From contig JAEETM010000129.1 of NCBI GenBank assembly GCA_016290335.1, positions 1 through 7,243 on the forward strand: DNA of 7,243 bases, written 5' to 3'. The position numbers and the translations under genes were made by a program. Under the pieces are notes generated by a model. The model was not told the DNA's origin. It ran no database searches and saw only the letters and a program-made list of their open reading frames with translations. Source of the DNA: Treponema sp. (lineage in GTDB: Bacteria; Spirochaetota; Spirochaetia; Treponematales; Treponemataceae). Positions 4,094-7,243 of the stretch are shown here, one piece after another (the first letter of the stretch is position 1; each line of letters starts with the position of its first letter).

Positions 4094-4111
4094 AAAAATT
4101 TTTAGTATAAT
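4083..4111 (+). promoter_or_regulatory. Promoter of the plus-strand packaging operon
   Basis: TTGACG (4083-4088) and TATAAT (4106-4111) have a 17-base spacer, one mismatch from consensus. The first gene starts at 4133 with GGAGGTG (4121-4127) as ribosome binding site, so the leader is very short, about 15 bases. Confidence 0.9.
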
Positions 4112-4132
4112 GTAGTTAATGGAGGTGTAAAG

Positions 4133-5206
4133 ATGACCAAATTAGATTACACATTAGAATCTCCAGAAGAACGTTTAGCCTTGGTTAACAAGATTTTAGA
4201 GGAAACTCCGGACCCATCTCCGGCATATCTTGAAATCTTAGGTGACTATTTGGTTCTTTGTATGGAGAAGCAAGAACGTAAAGAGCGTAAAATGCTTACA
4301 GAGAACCGTATGGCAACTATTAATAAGCGAGAAACATCATTTGAAGGTCTCGTTTCCCAATTTGAGAATGGCGAAGATGGTATTTATAACTTAATTACTG
4401 AAAATAAAAATCAAATTTTCCAACCTAAAATATCAATTACTAAAAAAGATCTTGAAGAAATCCCCTTTTTAAAACAAATTAAAGAAGCTATTGAGCTTTG
4501 GGAAAAGAAGTTAAAGACAGCAACAGGACGCGATCGTTTTGTAATTAAAAAAGCAATTATTGATCTGCGTAAAGACCAGTATGTAGTAAAAGATGCATAT
4601 CGTAAACCAATCGTGTTTACAAATGCTATGCATGGTAAGAGCTATATTCCATTAGATGAATATGTGACTTTTGACGAAAATGGATATTGTGTTCCACATG
4701 GTGTTTCATTTATTAATCCTACGGTTTGTTCTGCAATATTATGCAATTATTCTAAATTAAAAGAAAATGGATGGGGTAATTTTGAAGGTGACACCTGGTA
4801 CATGATGGAAGCTTTTGATGATTTGTGCGCCCGGACCCTAAAAGATTATCCACTCTATGAACAAATTGTTATTATGAAAATAGATGGCCGACAAAATATT
4901 GATATTCAGGCCGAATTAGAAGCACAATTTGGTATTAAACATAGTTTAGAATATATCTCTAGCCTTTGGCGTAAGAAAATTCCAAGTCTATTAGCATCTT
5001 AGGCTGAAGACGATTACCTTAATTGGTATTATTTAGAAAAAGAAAAAGGAAAATATAAAAGATGCAGTCGGTGCGGCGAGGTCAAACTGGCTCATAATAA
5101 ATATTTTTCCAAAAATAAAACTTCAAAAGACGGATTTTATAGTATTTGTAAATGCTGTCGCAATAAGAAAAAGACTCCTTTGGACAAAATTGATAAAAAG
5201 AAATAA
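4133..5206 (+). CDS. HTH plus zinc-ribbon protein with internal amber codon (357 aa)
   Basis: First gene of the plus-strand operon, likely a nucleic-acid-binding phage protein; I know no gene name. With TAG read as sense it is 357 residues ending at TAA (5204-5206). Residues 1-115 are charged and helical (YTLESPEERLALVNKILEE). Residues 120-160 include a helix pair with WEKKLKTATGRDR. At about 240-282 there is a sigma-region-4-like helix-turn-helix (YPLYEQIVIMKIDG, then FGIKHSLEYISSLWRKK). The TAG is codon 290. After it comes a zinc ribbon: C311-x2-C314, YFSKN, DGFYS, C339-x2-C342, then a Lys-rich tail. This ribbon matches a pattern common beside endonuclease VII and HNH-type phage proteins. 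Read under the standard code, the gene would stop at residue 289 and the ribbon would be lost. It is followed 35 bases later by a second zinc-ribbon gene. A role in late transcription or packaging control is inference. Confidence 0.85.
5000..5002 (+). other. In-frame TAG, probably sense (codon 290)
   Basis: The amber codon follows ...SLLAS and precedes AEDDYLNWYYLEKEKG and a complete four-Cys zinc ribbon, with TAA 67 codons later. The conserved ribbon downstream in the same frame shows that the frame is translated past this codon. Gln is the usual reading in amber-recoded gut phages. Confidence 0.85.
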
Positions 5207-5227
5207 AATCACATTTATAAAACATAG

Positions 5228-5233
5228 AGGAGG
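5228..5233 (+). promoter_or_regulatory. AGGAGG ribosome binding site fixing the start at 5242
   Basis: A perfect AGGAGG lies 8 bases before ATG 5242. The alternative in-frame ATG at 5380, the only start available under the standard code, has no such site, so translation clearly begins upstream of the TAG at 5305. Confidence 0.92.
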
Positions 5234-5241
5234 ATATTTTT

Positions 5242-6462
5242 ATGGCAGCTAAAAATGATAAACTTTATTATTGTGAAAAATGTAACCGCACGATGGCTGA
5301 AGATTAGTTTTATACTTCAAATAATTTAGAAAAATATCCTAACGATGGTAAACTTCCTCAATGTAAAAAGTGCATTACAATGCATGTAAACAATTGGGAC
5401 CCGGCTACATATTTGTGGATTTTACAAGAAGTAGACGTACCCTATATACCAGAAGAATGGAATAAGTTAATGGCTACTTATGCCAAAGATAAATCTAAAG
5501 TAACTGGTATGACCATTTTAGGTAGATATTTATCTAAAATGAAGTTAAAACAATATAGAGACTATCGCTGGAAAGATACAGAATTTTTACAAGAACTCGC
5601 AAATAAGAAAATTGAAGAAACAATGAAGCGACAGGGTTATGATATGGAGCAAATTACTACCGCTATTAATAAAGCTACCTTTACATTGCCTGATGAAATT
5701 GCTGAACCTGTTTATCAAAACGAAGAAGATGAACAAGAAGTTGAAGATTATTTTGCTCAACAAAGTGGCGCCGATGATGATGACCTTGGCGCAGAATTAA
5801 CTGAGGAAGATAAGAAATATCTTCGTTTAAAATGGGGTAAGGCATATAAGCCAGAAGAGTGGATTGCACTTGAACAATTATATAATGATATGATGGAATC
5901 ATATGATATTCAATCCGCTGGACATATTGACATTTTAAAGAAATGCTGCAAGACTTCTCTAAAAGCTGACCAGCTTTTAGACATCGGAGATGTCGAAGGC
6001 GCGCAGAAAATGGTTAAGATGTACGATTTGTTAATGAAATCTGGCAAATTCACAGCAGCTCAAAACAAAGGACAATCTGGAGAAGCTGTTGATTCACTTG
6101 CTGAATTGTTTGCTATGTGCGAAGAGGATGGGTTCATCCCTAGATATTATGTTGATGGTCCACAAGATAAGGTTGATAGAACATTACAAGATTTACAAAT
6201 GTATACCAAAAATCTGGTTGAAGAAGAAACCAATTTGAGTAACTTGATCGAAAATGCGATGAGACAAATTGAAAAGGATAAAGAAAAAGAAGCTGAAACA
6301 GATGCGGATGCCGCAAATGATGATGATTTTCTTGAACAAGAACTTTTCGAAGAAGATAGTCCTATCACTGATCAAGATTTTGCTGCTTTTTCTGATTGGG
6401 AAGATGAAGAAGAAGAACAGGCGAGTGAGCTTTATAAAAAGTTAGAAAAGGGTGAGTTATAA
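5242..6462 (+). CDS. Zinc-ribbon protein before the terminase, with internal amber codon (406 aa)
   Basis: With TAG at codon 22 read as sense, the protein has 406 residues. The N-terminus is a zinc ribbon, C11-x2-C14 and C41-x2-C44, with F-Y-T-S-N directly after the amber codon. This ribbon is closely parallel to the C-terminal ribbon of the preceding gene. Residues 50-130 (WDPATYLWILQEVDVPYIPEEW, TGMTILGRYLSKMKLKQY) are Trp/Tyr-rich. Two acidic stretches follow (about 154-185 and 350-400, EDEQEVEDYF and DWEDEEEEQ). Between them is a helical domain with WGKAYKPEEWIALEQLY, which resembles the PEEW segment at the front and may be an internal duplication. It ends with TAA one base over the terminase start. 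Position directly upstream of the large terminase suggests a small terminase subunit or packaging adaptor. That is inference from context only; no HTH typical of small terminases is obvious. Confidence 0.85.
5305..5307 (+). other. In-frame TAG, probably sense (codon 22)
   Basis: The codon sits between the two Cys pairs of an N-terminal zinc ribbon, in RTMAED-TAG-FYTSNN. The ribosome binding site and start lie upstream and the second Cys pair downstream in the same frame. It must therefore be decoded for the finger to form. Confidence 0.93.
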
Positions 6463-7243
6463 TGGCTCTTGCTGATCTACTTGATTTAAGTCAATCGCGC
6501 AGAAAAATTGGTATTTCTGAAGAGCGCATTGCTGCTATAAAACCAATAGTCAGATAGTATATTGCCTATTGGAGAGAATATCCAGATATGTTTGTAGATT
6601 TTTTACAAACGGGTAAAGATGGAACAATTCCTGATAATGGATTAAAGTTTTATTTTTATCAAAGGGTATTCTTACGTGCGGCGATGCGCTATAAATATGT
6701 ATACATGGTCTTCCCACGTGCATACTCCAAATCTTTCTTATCAGTAATTGTTTTAATGTGCCGATGTATCTTATATCCAAGATGTAAATTATTCGTTACT
6801 TCTGGAGGTAAGGAACAGGCTGCTGGTATTGTAAAAGAAAAAGTAAATGAAATATGTACATTAGTTCCTGCGTTTGAAAGAGAACTGGACTTGCGGCCAG
6901 GCAAAACTCGGCAAAGCAAGGACTATTGCATCTTTGTGTTTAAGAATGGGTCATACTTTGACAACATCGCTGCGAGAGAAACATCTCGTGGTAAACGTCG
7001 TCATGGTGGACTCGTTGAGGAATGTGTTGGTGTTGATGGACAAATTCTTTCTGAAGTAATTATCCCAACAATGAATGTTTCTCGTTTGTGCATGGATGGT
7101 ACTTCTCATCCAGAGGAGACTTTAAACAAGAGTCAAATCTTTGTTACTACTGCTGGATGGAAGGGTACTTTTGCATATGATAAATTAATAGTATTTCTTG
7201 TTCGTATGGTAACTGAACCAGATAAGGCTTTTATTATGGGAGG
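6462..7243 (+). CDS. Large terminase subunit, N-terminal ATPase part (cut by window end)
   Basis: The motor protein that pumps phage DNA into the capsid; 260 codons are visible and the C-terminal nuclease domain lies beyond the window. The start ATG overlaps the previous stop (TAATG), with AAGGGTGAG as ribosome binding site. Codon 32 is TAG, in IKPIVR-TAG-YIAYWREYP, a segment that continues smoothly into the adenine-binding region with Q67 (FYFYQRVFLRA). A variant Walker A is PRAYSKS (residues 85-91), with the Lys and Ser of the classical P-loop but no GxG. Walker B plus catalytic Glu is probably GGLVEE (182-187), followed by VDGQILSEVIIPT. The coupling motif is FVTTAG (227-232). TSRGKRRHGG (174-183) precedes Walker B, as in related terminases. 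Assignment as terminase is firm from motif order. The family closest to this one I recall only from large Firmicutes and gut phages. Confidence 0.93.
6555..6557 (+). other. In-frame TAG, probably sense (codon 32)
   Basis: This is the strongest single case for amber recoding. The residues before and after are one continuous terminase N-terminus, the start is fixed by overlap with the previous gene, and no re-initiation site stands after the TAG. Gln fits the polar position before YIAYWREYP. Confidence 0.93.

Noticed and set aside
5380..6462. Start of the terminase-adjacent gene at ATG 5380
   Set aside because: It is only the first ATG after the amber codon. It lacks a ribosome binding site and would remove the zinc ribbon, whereas ATG 5242 has a perfect AGGAGG.
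6550..6561. Terminase as a pseudogene broken by a nonsense mutation
   Set aside because: Two neighbouring genes show the same kind of in-frame TAG, and all three are otherwise intact with conserved motifs. Code reassignment explains this better than three independent nonsense mutations of the same type.

Overview
The window looks like part of a large double-stranded DNA phage (or prophage-like element) of a Firmicutes-type host, probably a gut Clostridia relative. The evidence is consensus sigma-A/sigma-70 promoters, strong AGGAGG-type ribosome binding sites, AT-rich coding sequence on the right, and a large terminase subunit at the right edge. The most important property is the genetic code. 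All three plus-strand genes contain exactly one in-frame TAG inside otherwise protein-like sequence and rely on TAA where a stop is visible. TAG is therefore best read as a sense codon, most likely Gln (code 15, amber recoding). TGA still ends two minus-strand genes.

Layout. (1) Positions 1-1940, minus strand: a row of single-gene cassettes, each with its own TTGACA-N17-TATACT-like promoter. Most have an A-tract plus CGC box upstream of the -35, three share a nearly identical purine-rich leader, and several end in a hairpin terminator. The products are five small proteins of unknown function (77, 67, 60, 108 and 66 aa; one is membrane-anchored). A sixth promoter at the extreme left serves a gene outside the window. 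(2) Positions 1940-2878: about 940 bp with no convincing gene. The plus strand is extremely poor in A, with one run of 130 bases lacking A entirely. The region also holds several strong hairpins and inverted repeats. (3) Positions 2879-3992, minus strand: a compact four-gene operon encoding a 58-aa membrane peptide, a 115-aa hypothetical protein, an AbrB/SpoVT-type DNA-binding regulator and a small protein with a DnaJ-like zinc finger. A perfect TTGACA-N17-TATAAT promoter drives it. (4) Positions 3993-4132: a divergent promoter region with an imperfect palindrome over the plus-strand -35, a candidate operator. (5) Positions 4133-7243, plus strand: an HTH plus zinc-ribbon protein, a zinc-ribbon protein placed directly before the terminase (candidate small terminase subunit or packaging accessory), and the N-terminal 260 codons of the large terminase.

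Working model (inference): minus-strand genes are read with the ordinary code, probably early, and their AbrB-type product may act at the divergent region. The plus-strand packaging genes can be made in full only when amber is decoded, so recoding could act as a timing switch. No suppressor tRNA was seen in this window.
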